Positions 24,239 to 31,643 of a DNA stretch of 33,041 nt are shown here, piece by piece (position 1 is the first letter of the stretch; the number at the start of each line of letters is the position of its first letter). Where the stretch lies: contig NZ_BMEU01000034.1 of assembly GCF_014637085.1 (NCBI RefSeq), forward strand, positions 1-33,041, given 5' to 3'. The notes beneath the pieces are model-generated. The model was not told the origin of the DNA. It was given only the letters and a program-made list of their open reading frames with translations, and made no database searches. A program made the position numbers and the translations under genes. This stretch comes from Comamonas phosphati (GTDB lineage Bacteria > Pseudomonadota > Gammaproteobacteria > Burkholderiales > Burkholderiaceae_C).

Positions 24239-24487
24239 ATGACCGAAGACCAACTCGAACAGGAAACTCTGGCATGGTTGGCCGAGTTGGGCTATGCGGT
24301 CCACGGCGGCCCCGACATCGCCCACGATGGCGGGAACCCCCAGCGGGCCAGCTACCGCCAGGTGGTACTGCCGTTCCGTCTGCGCGAAGCCATCCAGCGG
24401 CTGAATGGAGAGCACTGCTTGGTTGCCCAATCGCCGATTGAATCTAATGTGTGCTCCAACCGAAGCTTGCTTATTGAAGGCATCTGA
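24239..24487 (+). pseudogene. Truncated type I restriction endonuclease subunit (hsdR 5' fragment)
   Basis: The first 55 or so codons read MTEDQLEQETLAWLAELGY, then GPDIAHDGG and ASYRQVVLPFRLREAIQRLN, the conserved N-terminus of HsdR. Homology ends at about 24405, after which the frame runs into unrelated sequence and stops at 24487. No ATP-helicase or nuclease domain and no hsdM/hsdS are present. It starts 10 bp after the Bug stop, so a rearrangement joined the two. Confidence 0.8.
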
Positions 24488-24514
24488 CCGTGGCTGGTCA
24501 CATTGACACGGCCG

Positions 24515-24602
24515 CTTCGCGGGCAACCAGGGGCGAGGAGCTTGAGTCTTTGTCCATCAACTGGACCAACATCACGTAGCGCGTGCGCCGCTCTACTGAT
24601 CG
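24515..24602 (-). pseudogene. Short IS30-family-like transposase fragment
   Basis: On the minus strand a short frame reads RSVERRTRYVMLVQLMDKD, similar to the VERxTRYxMLV motif of the IS30 DDE core. Only about 30 codons survive, between the hsdR fragment and the lipoprotein gene. The family call rests on this one motif. Confidence 0.5.
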
Positions 24603-24681
24603 GGGGCAATAGTTACAGTTCCCCATGGAATAAACCGTCTGGCTGACCTGTTTACCGCAGGTCAACCTCAAGGATAACTCC

Positions 24682-25071
24682 ATGACCCGTTTCGCTTCCT
24701 TTGCCATCCTTGGATCGGTGCTGCTGGCCGCCTGCACCGTGACCCCCAAGACCCAGGCACAGACCCCGGCGACTGCCATGAATGGCGTGCTGGTCGGTCC
24801 CAACCAGATGACGCTCTATGTCTTCGACAAGGATGCAGCAGGGTCCGGCAAGAGCGTGTGCAATGGCGGCTGCGCCGCCAACTGGCCGCCGCTGATGGTG
24901 GCCGCAGGTGCAACTGCTACCGGGGACTGGAGCGTGGTGACCCGTGACGACGACAGAAAGCAGTGGGCCTACAAGGGCCATCCGCTCTACTACTGGGCCA
25001 AGGATGCCAAGCCCGGCGACAAGACGGGAGATGGCTTCCTCAACAATACCTGGCACACCGCCAAGCCCTGA
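24682..25071 (+). CDS. COG4315-type lipoprotein (Lipoprotein_15 repeats)
   Basis: A 129-residue lipoprotein with signal MTRFASFAILGSVLLAAC (lipobox LAAC, Cys18). It carries two copies of the repeat found in this family: MTLYVFDKDAAGSGKSVCNG with GGCAANWPPL, and QWAYKGHPLYYWAKDAKPGD. These proteins are of unknown function and often sit beside catalase-like peroxidases and oxidative-stress genes, as here. The Cys pair in CNGGC may be redox-active or hold a cofactor, which is unproven. An AAGGA site precedes the ATG, and the peroxidase gene follows 34 bp later, so the two form a likely operon. Confidence 0.85.
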   Translation: MTRFASFAILGSVLLAACTVTPKTQAQTPATAMNGVLVGPNQMTLYVFDKDAAGSGKSVCNGGCAANWPPLMVAAGATATGDWSVVTRDDDRKQWAYKGHPLYYWAKDAKPGDKTGDGFLNNTWHTAKP

Positions 25072-25105
25072 GATATCAAAGTCAGGGCACAAGACAGGAG
25101 AACCT

Positions 25106-26104
25106 ATGAATCGCAGCAAATTGAGTCTCGCCGTGATCAGTGTGATGGCATTGCCCCCGGTGTTCGCGCAGGCGGCCGAACCGGAGGTGACGGCACCGCA
25201 AGTCGTCCAGGCGCTGGAAGGCACCTTTGGCATCCACCAGGGAGAGCGCCGCAATCACACCAAGGGGACCTGTGCGGCGGGTGAATTCGTCGGCACCGCC
25301 GAGGCGGCCAAGTATTCGCGTTCCGCGCTGTTCTCTGGCAAGGCCGTGCCGGTGATCGCGCGCTTTTCACTGGCCGGCGGCAATCCCAAGGCGCCGGATA
25401 TCGCCAGGAGCGCGCGCGGCATGGCGCTGCAATTCAAGCTGCCGCAGGGGCAGTTGCACCAGATGGCCATGTTGAACACCCCCATGTTCGGCGCGGCCAG
25501 TCCCAAGACGTTTCTCGATCTGACGCAGGCCCAGCGTCCAGACCCGGCCACCGGCAAGCCCGACCCGGAAAAGCTCAAGGCGTTCAAGGCCGCCCATCCA
25601 GACAACCAGGCCCAGGCTCAATACCTAGCCAGCCACAACCCGCCCGACAGCTACGCCCACAGTGCCTTCTTTGGGATTCACACCTTCAAGTTCATCGGAG
25701 CGCACGACAAAGTGACCCTGGTACGTTGGCGCTTCGTGCCGCAGGGCGGTGAAAAGCCCCTGAGTGACGATGCGTTGAAGACGGCTGGCGCGGACTTCCT
25801 GGAAAAAGCCCTGATCGACAGCACGGCAAAAAAGCCGGCGCGCTGGGACATGCTGGTTGCCATAGGGCAGCCGGGCGATCCGCAGGACGACCCGACGAAG
25901 TCATGGCCGGTCGAGCGGCCCGAGTTCAAGGCAGGCGTGCTGACCATCACAAGCGCCTTGCCCCAGAAAGGCGCCGCATGCGAGCCGATCAATTTTGATC
26001 CGATGATCATGGCCGACGGCATTGCACCTACCGACGATCCGGTGCTTCGCTTCCGCTCGCAGGCCTATGCGGTGTCATTCGGCAAGCGTTTAAGTGGTCA
26101 ATGA
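25106..26104 (+). CDS. Catalase-related peroxidase, periplasmic (SrpA-like)
   Basis: A 332-residue heme peroxidase of the small catalase family. ATG 25106 has AGGAG 5 bases upstream and opens a signal peptide (ending AQA at about 23); the longer ORF is a shadow. Catalytic His51 lies in RRNHTKGTC, and the proximal heme Tyr is in RFRSQAYAVSF near the C-terminus (Tyr321). These proteins have peroxidase rather than strong catalase activity. They are commonly followed by a cytochrome b561 gene; here the gene runs straight into mobile-element debris, so the partner appears lost. Confidence 0.9.
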   Translation: MNRSKLSLAVISVMALPPVFAQAAEPEVTAPQVVQALEGTFGIHQGERRNHTKGTCAAGEFVGTAEAAKYSRSALFSGKAVPVIARFSLAGGNPKAPDIARSARGMALQFKLPQGQLHQMAMLNTPMFGAASPKTFLDLTQAQRPDPATGKPDPEKLKAFKAAHPDNQAQAQYLASHNPPDSYAHSAFFGIHTFKFIGAHDKVTLVRWRFVPQGGEKPLSDDALKTAGADFLEKALIDSTAKKPARWDMLVAIGQPGDPQDDPTKSWPVERPEFKAGVLTITSALPQKGAACEPINFDPMIMADGIAPTDDPVLRFRSQAYAVSFGKRLSGQ

Positions 26105-26569
26105 ATTGCAAGACCGCTTCTTTACTCGGGAACGTACTTGAGATGTGCGGCGGACGTTCGACCTGATTGTTGTTCAATGACCGGTTGAATCCGCCGTCGA
26201 TTGCTGCCAGTGGTCAGATCAAGCACGCCAGTCAACATTGAGCGGAATACTGGTCAAGGATGACCAGCACCTGCAGATGTGTATTCCGGTCGAGCTGACC
26301 ACCTGTGCCGGCCATCACTGACCCGTCCGCTGGTTGTGACCAGCTGCGTTCGGCCAAGTGCCGATTTCTGACGTTGCGCAGCACCCAAGGTCGACATCAG
26401 GCTGATTACCGCCGCTGAGCTTTGGCAAGCCTGTGACCGCTGCCGCCGGGAGTGTCTGAATTTCTGTGTTCGAGGCGGTTTTTGAGTTCGTCTTCTCTTG
26501 ATGTTCTTTGAACAAGGGCCCCTGCCAGGCCGCCGGAGGCGCCCCCGGTTGGGCCATGTATTTCATGGT
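26105..26569. other. Mobile-element debris with repeated TGGTCA/TGACCA motifs
   Basis: 465 bp without an intact gene. TGGTCA or its complement occurs at 26211, 26251, 26261, 26296 and 26337, with a perfect CTGGTCA-AGGA-TGACCAG inverted repeat at 26250-26267. Several short repeats in mixed orientation near an end are characteristic of IS21-family termini. Bases 26179-26195 are identical to 5437-5453. I cannot name the element. Confidence 0.45.
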
Positions 26570-27853
26570 TCAACCTCGTTGGCGGGCTGCCAGCGTGAAG
26601 CGCTCCTCGTAGAGTATCGCGAACTGGTTCATCGCCTCCTTCCAGTTGTGTGCCGCACGGCCCCAGTCGGCCGTGATGTTGCGCAACGCCAGCCAGATCA
26701 GCTTGCTGGCTGCGTCGTCGCTGGGAAAGTGCCCACGCGTCTTGATGATCTTGCGTAGCTGTGCGTTGATGCTCTCGATGGCGTTGGTCGTGTAGATCAC
26801 GCGGCGCACCGCTGGCGCAAACGCGAAGAACGGAATCACCCGGTCCCAGGCCCGGCGCCAAGCTGCCACGACGGTAGGAAACTTCTGACCCCAGGGGCCC
26901 TGCTCGAAGGCGTCTAATTCGGCCAGCGCCGCCTCGGCGCTCGGGGCCGTATAGATCGGCTTGATGGCTGCGGCCAGCAGCTTGCGGTCCTTCCAGCTCG
27001 CGTAGTCCAGGCTGTTGCGGATCAAGTGCACGATGCAGGTCTGCAGCGTCGTGGCCGGGAACACGACGCTCAGCGCCTCAGGCATGCCTTTCAAGCCATC
27101 GGTGACGGCGATCAGAATGTCGTTGATGCCGCGCGTCTTCAAGTCATTGAAGACCTTCATCAAGAACTTGGCACCTTCGGTGTTCTCGATCCACAAGCCC
27201 AGAATGTCGCGCGTGCCGTCGGGCAGCACGCCCAGCGCCAGGTAAATCGCCTTGTTGCGCACCACCGCGTCCTCGCGGATCTTGACGCGCAGCGCGTCGA
27301 AGAACACCACCGGGTACATCGGCTCCAATGGACGGGCCTGCCAGGCGCCGACCTCGGCCATCACGGCGTCGGTGACGCTACTGATGAACTCTGGGGATAC
27401 TTCGGTGGCGTACTGCTCGGCCAGGAAGCCCTGGATCTCGCGCACCGTCATGCCGCGTGCGTACATGGCCATGATCTTGTCGTCAAAACCAGTGAAGCGG
27501 CGCTCATGTTTGGCGATGAGCAGCGGCTCGAACGAGCCATCACGGTCACGCGGCACGTCGATGCGCAGTGGGCCGTCCTCGGTCAACACGGTCTTGCCAC
27601 TCGTGCCATTACGCTGGTTGGCGCTGCTCTCGGGCTTGTCTGCGCCACTCGCATACCCCAGGTGGTGGCCGAGCTCGGCGCCCAGGGCGCGCTCAATCAG
27701 CGCCTTCTTGAACGCCATCGAGGCGGCGTTGACTGCCTCCCCGGTCATGGGGCCGGTCACGAACTGGTCAAGCAGTTCCTTGGGGATGGACGGCAACGCC
27801 GCCGATTTGGCCGTGATGGCCGCATTCTTTAACTTCGTCTTGCTGATTGGCAT
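26570..27853 (-). CDS. IS256-family (mutator-type) transposase
   Basis: 427 residues, uninterrupted. Mutator-type DDE motifs are FFDALRVKIRED (first Asp), AVTDGLKGMPEAL (second Asp) and the late TTNAIESINAQLRK (Glu), with the conserved CIVHLIRNSL and the upstream VPRDRDGSFEP and YARGMTVREIQGFL. Length is normal for the family, so the protein is probably functional even if the element lacks one end. It starts at ATG 27853, about 50 bp inside the right terminal repeat. Confidence 0.93.
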   Translation of the reverse strand: MPISKTKLKNAAITAKSAALPSIPKELLDQFVTGPMTGEAVNAASMAFKKALIERALGAELGHHLGYASGADKPESSANQRNGTSGKTVLTEDGPLRIDVPRDRDGSFEPLLIAKHERRFTGFDDKIMAMYARGMTVREIQGFLAEQYATEVSPEFISSVTDAVMAEVGAWQARPLEPMYPVVFFDALRVKIREDAVVRNKAIYLALGVLPDGTRDILGLWIENTEGAKFLMKVFNDLKTRGINDILIAVTDGLKGMPEALSVVFPATTLQTCIVHLIRNSLDYASWKDRKLLAAAIKPIYTAPSAEAALAELDAFEQGPWGQKFPTVVAAWRRAWDRVIPFFAFAPAVRRVIYTTNAIESINAQLRKIIKTRGHFPSDDAASKLIWLALRNITADWGRAAHNWKEAMNQFAILYEERFTLAARQRG

Positions 27854-27906
27854 AGATGCTCCGAGTGGTCATGCTATGCCTCGCACACAAAATTCCGGAC
27901 AGGCTC
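26570..27906 (-). mobile_element. IS256-family element, right end present, left end not found
   Basis: The right terminal repeat, read on the minus strand, is GAGCCTGTCCGGAATTTTGT from 27906, typical of IS256-family ends. I find no matching copy of this sequence between the transposase stop (26570) and the catalase gene. The left end therefore seems deleted or fused to the IS21-like debris. The element interrupts an IS4-like gene at 27907. Confidence 0.75.
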
Positions 27907-28187
27907 TTGCACATACCTTACTTCGGCGCTGGATGCGCCTGATGGCGCAACATGTGAAGGTGGAGCCTTTGTGTATCAGCTTTCACACCGCCAAGCATGC
28001 CATCGTTGCTGCACTGAACACCGTGTATCTGGCTCGCGCGGGAGCACTGCCGCAACACCTGCAACGGTTGCTTGAACAAGCCCGCTATTTTGTACTACCT
28101 GTACGCCGTAGCGGACGAAGCTTCCCTCGTGAGGTCAAGCGCTCTCGCAGCAAGTTCCCCACCAAGAAAATGCGAGTCAGCTCTTAA
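27907..28187 (+). pseudogene. C-terminal remnant of an IS4-type transposase
   Basis: About 93 codons (HTLLRRWMRLMAQHVKVEP through FVLPVRRSGRSFPREVKR to KKMRVSS) match the basic C-terminal tail of IS4-type transposases, ending at TAA 28185. The frame is cut exactly at the right end of the IS256 element. The DDE core is absent. The exact IS4 group is uncertain. Confidence 0.6.
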
Positions 28188-28199
28188 CTGACTGGCATT

Positions 28200-28218
28200 G
28201 GCCTTCGGGCCCTTTTTT
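28200..28218 (+). terminator. Short UUCG-tetraloop terminator candidate
   Basis: GGCC-TTCG-GGCC (28200-28211) followed by C and six T. The stem is only 4 bp but has the stable C(UUCG)G loop. It would end the IS4-type gene and overlaps the last codon of the convergent AraC gene. Confidence 0.4.
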
Positions 28219-29236
28219 ATTCAGTGCCAGGATTGCCCTGAATTTTTGCACGGCTGTCCTTGGCGCTGCGGCCGAACTGACCCTGATACCAACGTGAAAA
28301 ACTGCTGGGTGCAGTAAAGCCTAGAAGCTCCGAGACCTCTGTCAATGAGCGACTGGTTTCAAACACATAGCGCGCAGCTAGTTCCTTGCGAATATCGTTC
28401 ATCAGCGAAGAAAAGCTCTGGCCTTTTTCCGTCAGACGGCGCTGGATGGTGCGCGGTACCACCCCCAGATGCTCGCTTACCTTCTTGATGCTACAGCGTC
28501 CGCTGGGTAGCAAAAGCAAGATAGTGCGGCGCACATCGTCCAGCACCGCATCTTCTTTTGCTGGCGTCACAGACTCCAGCAGCTTCTGTGCATAGCGCAC
28601 CATGCCGGGATCGGCAAACTCATTGCGCGTATCCAGATCGGCCTTGACGCAGACGATGCAGTTGAACTCCTGATTGAACTCCACGCGGGGTCCAAACATC
28701 AGATGGTGCATGCTCAAGTCCTTCGGCGCCGCATGCTCAAAACACACGCGCCGCGGCTGCCAGTCCCGCCCTATCAACTGACGAATCGTCCGCACCATTA
28801 CCCCGAGAGCTAATTCCACACGCTGACGGGTGGGCTCACGGGCGCGTCCTGCTAGCAACAGCTCGCGGATCAGCACGGCATCGGCCTGCTCATCCACCTC
28901 CAGCGTCATGGCGCCATTGAGCCGTGCCAGATAGTGCACCAGTAGATTGAGAGAGTCGCGCAGTGTCTCCTGATCGCGGATCAGCTGTCCCACAGGCCCC
29001 ATGTTGGAGAGCAGACGCGAACGCGCCATGCACAGGCCAAAGCTTTCATTACCCGACTGGATAGCCGAGGCCTGCAGCAAACGCCCAACCTTGTCCACGG
29101 GGATCATGAGATCCGGCTCCTTCAGCACACCAGGACTCAGACCTGCATTGAACAGCATACGCGCGCTATCCAATCCCGAAGCGCGAGCCACTTCGTCGTA
29201 ATCGGTCAAACAAGCCGCACGGACAAGAGTCGCCAT
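28217..29236 (-). CDS. AraC-family transcriptional regulator
   Basis: 339 residues. The N-terminal half (about 20-200) matches the arabinose_bd effector domain of OruR/ArgR-like AraC regulators (SARMLFNAGLSPGVL, NESFGLCMARS, VCFEHAAPKDL, VEFNQEFNCIV). The C-terminal double helix-turn-helix runs from about residue 240 (SGRCSIKKVSEHLGVVPRTIQRRLTE and SLTEVSELLGFTAPSSFSRWYQGQFG). It is divergent from the dioxygenase gene across 111 bp and is the obvious candidate activator of the dioxygenase-Bug-porin run. The inducer is unknown. Confidence 0.93.
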   Translation of the reverse strand: MATLVRAACLTDYDEVARASGLDSARMLFNAGLSPGVLKEPDLMIPVDKVGRLLQASAIQSGNESFGLCMARSRLLSNMGPVGQLIRDQETLRDSLNLLVHYLARLNGAMTLEVDEQADAVLIRELLLAGRAREPTRQRVELALGVMVRTIRQLIGRDWQPRRVCFEHAAPKDLSMHHLMFGPRVEFNQEFNCIVCVKADLDTRNEFADPGMVRYAQKLLESVTPAKEDAVLDDVRRTILLLLPSGRCSIKKVSEHLGVVPRTIQRRLTEKGQSFSSLMNDIRKELAARYVFETSRSLTEVSELLGFTAPSSFSRWYQGQFGRSAKDSRAKIQGNPGTE

Positions 29237-29347
29237 AAGGTGTCACTAACTTGGCATTAAATGCAAAGCACCAGTCACCTAATGACAAGCGCTGTTAAGA
29301 GGGAATTTTTACACTGATGGATATCGATTCTATAAGGAGACTTGCCC
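29237..29347. promoter_or_regulatory. Divergent promoter region, AraC regulator / dioxygenase
   Basis: 111 bp, AT-rich. It contains the palindrome GCATT-A-AATGC at 29254-29264 close to the regulator's start, and AAGGAG ahead of the dioxygenase ATG. AraC-type sites are usually direct repeats and I could not define one, so this is a location rather than a site call. Confidence 0.5.
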
Positions 29348-30259
29348 ATGAAAACGGACCTTGATACAGGCCCTGCCGTTATCCGCTCCAGCTCATTGAC
29401 CCGCTCTCTGGAAGTCCATCCGCTGACCTGTTCCATCGGTGCTGAGATCTTCAACGTACATCTGGGTGCGGCTGCTCAGGACGAAGACCTGATGGCCGAA
29501 ATCCGTCAGGCGCTGCTCAGACATCGCGTGATCTTTTTTCGCGATCAGGACATCACACGCGCCGAGCATGTCGCTTTTGCCCGCAAGTTTGGCGAACTGG
29601 AAGACCATCCGGTCGTTGGCAGCCATCCCGAATATCCAGGTCTGGTGCAGATCTACAAAACGCCTGACAGCCCGCTGGACCGCAATGAGAATTCGTGGCA
29701 CACCGACGCTACCTGGCGTGAACAGCCGCCCATGGGCTGTATTCTGCGCTGTGTGGAATGCCCCCCCGTGGGTGGCGACACCATGTGGGTCAATATGGTG
29801 ATGGCTTATGAAAACCTGCCCGATGACATCAAGGCCAAGATCGAACACCTACGCGCCCGCCACAGCATCGAAGCCAGCTTTGGTGCAGCCATGCCCATCG
29901 AAAAGCGCCTAGCACTGAAGGCCCAATACCCCGATGCAGAGCACCCCGTGGTGCGCATCCACCCCGAAACTGGCGAGAAGCTGCTATTTGTCAACAGCAG
30001 CTTCACCACCCACTTCACCAACTACAACACGTCGGCCAATGTGCGCTTCGGCCTGGACAAGTCGCCCGGCTCTTCGCAGCTGCTGAACTATCTGACCAGC
30101 CAGGCCATGATTCCCGAATACCAAGTGCGCTTCCGCTGGAAGAGAAACAGCGTGGCCTTCTGGGACAACCGCTCCACACAGCACTATGCGGTGATGGACT
30201 ATCAGCCTTGCCACCGCAGGATGGAGCGCACGGCCATCATTGGTGGCCCTACGGACTGA
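29348..30259 (+). CDS. TauD/TfdA-family alpha-ketoglutarate-dependent dioxygenase
   Basis: 303 residues from ATG 29348, with AAGGAG 7 bases upstream; a TTG at 29342 would add only two residues. The Fe(II) facial triad is seen as His118-x-Asp120 in NSWHTDATW and His279 in DNRSTQHYAV; the alpha-ketoglutarate-binding Arg is in HRRMERTAIIG (290-294). The family oxidatively removes groups such as sulfite from taurine or the ether side chain from 2,4-D. Substrate cannot be named. It lies first in a run with a Bug receptor (30362) and a porin (31644), suggesting uptake and oxidation of the same acid. Confidence 0.92.
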   Translation: MKTDLDTGPAVIRSSSLTRSLEVHPLTCSIGAEIFNVHLGAAAQDEDLMAEIRQALLRHRVIFFRDQDITRAEHVAFARKFGELEDHPVVGSHPEYPGLVQIYKTPDSPLDRNENSWHTDATWREQPPMGCILRCVECPPVGGDTMWVNMVMAYENLPDDIKAKIEHLRARHSIEASFGAAMPIEKRLALKAQYPDAEHPVVRIHPETGEKLLFVNSSFTTHFTNYNTSANVRFGLDKSPGSSQLLNYLTSQAMIPEYQVRFRWKRNSVAFWDNRSTQHYAVMDYQPCHRRMERTAIIGGPTD

Positions 30260-30361
30260 AATACCCGGTCAAGGATGAGTACAACAAGGAACGCCTCGCA
30301 AAAAAACACCAAGGGGCGCATAAGAGGAAAGAAGCCTTCTTTCCTCTGCAGGAGACAAAAA

Positions 30362-31378
30362 ATGAAGGCCACTACACCCGCTTCGCTCACGCTTTCTCGA
30401 CGCCGTATGCTGCTGCCGGCCCTGCTCGTCCTGAGCGCGGGCATCAGCCTGCCAGCGCTTGCGCAGCAAAACACAGACTGGCCGAGCAAGCCCGTACGCC
30501 TCATCGTCACAGGCCCCGCAGGCGGCACGGCCGACACTCTGGCGCGACTGCTGGCCGAGGGCATGCAGCAAGAGTTCAAGAAGCCCGTAATCGTGGAATC
30601 CAAGGCCGGCGCATCGGGCGCCCTGGGCATTCACGAACTCAAGGCACATGGCCAAAGCGGCTACACCTTTCTCGTGATTCAGGATGGCGCCTTGAGCGAG
30701 GCTCCGCTGGCTCAGAAAGTCAGCTATGACCCCTTCAAGGACCTCACGCCACTGGCACAACTCACGCGCACCGGCCTGGTCATGGTCGCCAACAAGGACT
30801 TGCCTTTCCAGAACCTCAACGGCTTTATCAGTTACGCCAAGCAGCAAAAAGACGGCGTGGACTTTGCCTCCTACGCCGCCGGTCTTAAGGGGCACACCTC
30901 GGGCATGCTGCTGGGCCAGTTGGCCAAGATCAATATGCGCCATGTGGGCTACAAGGGCTCGCCCCCGGCGCTGGTGGACCTCATGGGCGGTCATATCCCA
31001 GTGATGTTCGACGGCGTCACCACATCGCTGCCGCTGATTAGCAGCGGCAAGATCAGGCCTCTGGCGGCCGTGTATCCCACACGCCTGCAAGCCCTGCCCG
31101 ATGTACCTACCTTCACGGAACTGGGCTACCCCCAGCTGTCCAAGCCCGGCTGGTTTGCCATTTGGTCTCACCCGCAGACACCGGCATCCATCCAGCAAAA
31201 AGTACGCGAAATTGCCCTGGCGCATTTCCGCACACCAGCTGCGCTCAAGCAGCTGGCCACCATCGGCATGGAGCCCGGACAACCGGTAACCACGGCTGAA
31301 ATGGAGGCCGACCTCAAGGACGCCAGCCAGAAACAGGCTGCCCTGCTCAAGTCCATAGGCTACAAGCCTGAAAACTGA
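30362..31378 (+). CDS. Bug-family (TctC) solute-binding protein
   Basis: 338 residues from ATG 30362, with AGGAGA just upstream. The signal peptide has a twin-Arg-like RRRMLLPALLVLS segment (residues 13-25) and ends ALAQ (about 35). Mature motifs of the family: WPSKPVRLIVTGPAGGTADTLARLLAE, VESKAGASGALGIHELK, VGYKGSPPALVDLMGGHIPVM. The interval to the dioxygenase is about 100 bp on the same strand, so co-transcription is plausible. It is a paralogue of the Bug gene at 23126, with diverged ligand loops, so probably a different ligand. Confidence 0.92.
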   Translation: MKATTPASLTLSRRRMLLPALLVLSAGISLPALAQQNTDWPSKPVRLIVTGPAGGTADTLARLLAEGMQQEFKKPVIVESKAGASGALGIHELKAHGQSGYTFLVIQDGALSEAPLAQKVSYDPFKDLTPLAQLTRTGLVMVANKDLPFQNLNGFISYAKQQKDGVDFASYAAGLKGHTSGMLLGQLAKINMRHVGYKGSPPALVDLMGGHIPVMFDGVTTSLPLISSGKIRPLAAVYPTRLQALPDVPTFTELGYPQLSKPGWFAIWSHPQTPASIQQKVREIALAHFRTPAALKQLATIGMEPGQPVTTAEMEADLKDASQKQAALLKSIGYKPEN

Positions 31379-31643
31379 GCGACCTTGGCGGCGGGGTCCA
31401 CGACCTCATCCCCCCCGCGCCTGCTTCACAGAGCTCCTGACCGGGACTACCTGCGGCTCTTGTTCCGCAGTCAGCTACAAGCCCTATCCCCCTGACCTTG
31501 ACGGGCCCCATCGCTGGCGGGCCTGAGGGAGTCGGCTTGCCTGCACTTCTCAAGGTCCGTGCCTGCACGGGCCAGGTTCCCCTGCGTCATGTCGCGTGTT
31601 TTTCCTTTGTTCATCGACTTTTCTTCCATTCCAGGAGCTTGCA

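Noticed and set aside
26211-26342. CRISPR-like array suggested by repeated TGGTCA motifs
   Set aside because: The units are 6-7 bp, irregularly spaced and in mixed orientation, unlike CRISPR repeats, and no cas gene is present.
26315-26566. 83-codon minus-strand frame beside the IS256 gene
   Set aside because: Low-complexity composition, no known motif, and it spans the region of IS21-like repeats.
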